Shown: positions 52,801-53,313 of the stretch, piece after piece
Layout of the letters: the number at the start of each line of letters is the position of its first letter
Numbering within the stretch: the stretch's first letter is position 1
Assembly (NCBI GenBank): GCA_015232565.1
Contig: JADFZK010000017.1
Coordinates: 1 to 53,313, forward strand
Reading direction: 5' to 3'
Length of the DNA: 53,313 nt
Source: Candidatus Omnitrophota bacterium
GTDB taxonomy: Bacteria > Omnitrophota > Gorgyraeia > Zapsychrales > Fredricksoniimonadaceae
The notes under the pieces: model-generated
Database searches by the model: none
What the model saw: only the letters and a program-made list of their open reading frames with translations
Told to the model about the DNA's origin: nothing
Translations under genes and position numbers: made by a program

Positions 52801-53313
52801 TATACGTTGTATCACTTTGCGAGATCACCGGAGTATTAGTATATGGATCTAAATAAAGAAAGAATTGATAAAGCAATCCCGGCGCTTCGAACTTCGAGTT
52901 ATCATATGCGTTCTTATAACGCCTGCTTACGCCCGGATGAACATACTCGAACAAAATTGCCGACAACACATCAGGTCTTATGCCCGGAGCAACCTGCTCC
53001 AATGGTATCCTATATCCAAAAGCTGAACCGATATCATTACCTCCCGGCAATGGAGGACGCGTATGTCGCGTCTCTATAAAGGACGCAGACTTAATACCCC
53101 GTAGAATTCCCAAATACTCAGCTTTTTCAATAAGCAACCCGTCGAAGAGCTTGACACTCGACACCAATTGAGTATTATCACCCTTTTTATCAACAGCTGC
53201 GGCGTCGGAAGGATTGGTGTTTTGTGCCGCGTTGAATGTGCCGGTGGGATTGAGGCGTGCCTTAATAACCCGCTGTGGCTTTATTTGCCCGGCCGGGCCG
53301 TTTGCACCCGGCA
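49865..53313 (-). CDS. Giant Omnitrophota-type protein, 5' end beyond the window
   Basis: The frame stays open from the stop at 49865 to the right edge (at least 1148 residues). The first possible internal start (TTG at 53167) lacks support, so the gene is truncated by the window. Just inside the edge it reads PGANGPAGQIKPQRVIKARL. The N-terminal half is helical with Ala-rich segments. Two related segments of about 65 residues lie near the C-terminus (GEGSFTVNYSSFGG...LRLAAGWEEKV and GKGAVQVDFHLRGK...WELTPDWKERV). The end carries GGIDLNAIDVNRTGEV and ILNIAPVTNLRLLLGM, which I recall as a recurrent tail of large Omnitrophota proteins. No catalytic motif or membrane segment was seen. Function is unknown. 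Confidence 0.8.
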   Translation of the reverse strand, partial: PGANGPAGQIKPQRVIKARLNPTGTFNAAQNTNPSDAAAVDKKGDNTQLVSSVKLFDGLLIEKAEYLGILRGIKSASFIETRHTRPPLPGGNDIGSAFGYRIPLEQVAPGIRPDVLSAILFEYVHPGVSRRYKNAYDNSKFEAPGLLYQFFLYLDPYTNTPVISQSDTTYTMQGLEVAYAHFIQWIDREIAKYDASGSTVPVAGAVARAGKAETTDASSRYLATAAAVEAEEAARNAEVAAIWKKFLATDVGASFSLYSKSTGFSGGLAGNLEGVKSQYNKANIGLAEARASEIKSRLAEAEKRGEEAINKIATPVLKDKIRNRINRKSFMSVMPDEFKEHLPGYIDRFIVMVSRMIAGSDGVLADRQIVILVGQFAQAAWDGKNNYRQYNNYETRKRDFFEYLNDLLNEAHWAARKTQMLKRLIVEDVDKQIARQALSKTWFAHTDKGRALLAHVKEVEVSIDGRSLASVLKAVRDVVGKRFNQVAKDYRASTRSSAGAGDDAANADVDHAGQAPARASALTAAEEFVRKLWEESGKSLTGRGAVSDNFDRMAQVVLAAWLAGDQEEFKRNKEFLFSSMGHGKTPDGTFISTKTGTVFVENSVGPAEVARLFLEMASDELHDSVYDRSLYIPYAFVWSILGASVKDTQNAIRPLLEEKYKDPKMSPLKLTALMLMGAIRMRAKQKGSAQQAVSGGSDVSNSLRLWTQALSDPRSGNNEEVAAAVSVSAALLGGTPEALELAFAIRYELNDHFVGNMHLPMNVINMLTVAAALHGGYQSSLREVLDVFSAVPNRWGKDMPIEKLAALVWGRIIFERNIRYRVSNNEIVLPGGAIISYPDMIVSREGEHFGIFSEASRGQILNAIAKGEGSFTVNYSSFGGIYYGAESQDFPLMMEVESRDNEKLVLRLAAGWEEKVNQYREARNAELLAAQGSAEPVGEKAHGDDSAIVRPALVLTPGEMTPPREAGDSMYQYVGSIETNRVWRLTAIASNSSVVREATVAGKGAVQVDFHLRGKLGPDGGGMTITLGLKRVDDGNLAVWELTPDWKERVAKLDDYAASDASSKQDGGIDLNAIDVNRTGEVNAKVFDDAAMATMLKDVTGFRPVILNIAPVTNLRLLLGMAAEDAAPTPATPAPLAFIRPAKEHEES

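Noticed and set aside
1..53313. CRISPR arrays, tRNA or rRNA genes, complete insertion sequences, flagellar genes
   Set aside because: I looked for regular direct repeats, cloverleaf or rRNA-like stretches, transposase motifs and flagellar proteins and found none.

Overview
The window is a bacterial chromosome segment. Apart from a two-gene toxin-antitoxin pair at the left edge, every gene lies on the minus strand, so transcription runs from right to left. The setting is Gram-negative: there are secreted solute-binding proteins, periplasmic Cache domains and a FecR-type anchored protein. My best guess at lineage is the Candidatus Omnitrophota (PVC superphylum). The very large protein at the right edge ends in a GGIDLN...ILNIAPVTN...LLLGM tail, a pattern I recall from big Omnitrophota proteins. 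That is recognition from memory and needs a database search.

Region 1 (56-705, plus strand) is a HigB/HigA-like pair. Region 2 (686-21798, minus) is a chemosensory operon. In transcription order it holds a CheW, five methyl-accepting chemotaxis proteins (MCPs) interleaved with three solute-binding proteins and one secreted Cache protein, then CheA with a fused receiver, CheB, a second CheW and CheR-TPR. It ends with a receiver-receiver-kinase protein, a response regulator and a DEAD-box RNA helicase. No transporter permease, CheC/CheD/CheZ or flagellar gene is present. The five MCPs have unrelated sensory halves but almost identical signalling halves. Region 3 (21803-30717) holds further two-component parts: a degenerate receiver, a kinase with a damaged ATP lid, a receiver-coil protein, a receiver-kinase, a 1200-residue Cache/PAS kinase and a membrane Cache/PAS protein without a kinase.

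Region 4 (30745-40100) looks like a cytoskeletal module. It has a membrane-anchored 500-residue coiled coil, two paralogous actin-fold ATPases, a soluble coiled coil, a ParA-type ATPase, small basic or membrane proteins and a HEAT-repeat protein. Region 5 (40150-49760) is an operon with a strong sigma-70-like promoter placed almost at the start codon. It encodes a small helical protein, an AmaP-like membrane protein, FeoB, a FecR-domain protein, a DtxR/FeoA-type metal regulator, two HEAT-repeat proteins and several small or basic proteins. Three products of region 5 share a short N-terminal module, and one resembles a region 4 protein, which ties the two regions together. Region 6 (49865 to the right edge) is the 5'-truncated giant protein, closed by an intrinsic terminator that also looks like a REP element.

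The most interesting content is regions 4 and 5: two actin-like ATPases, ParA, long coiled coils, HEAT scaffolds and a ferrous-iron uptake and regulation unit. This combination recalls the Mad/MamK part of magnetosome islands in deep-branching magnetotactic bacteria (including Omnitrophota), but none of the core Mam membrane proteins is in the window. A system that positions chemoreceptor arrays or another organelle is an equally open reading. The intergenic gaps also hold a small family of dispersed inverted repeats.
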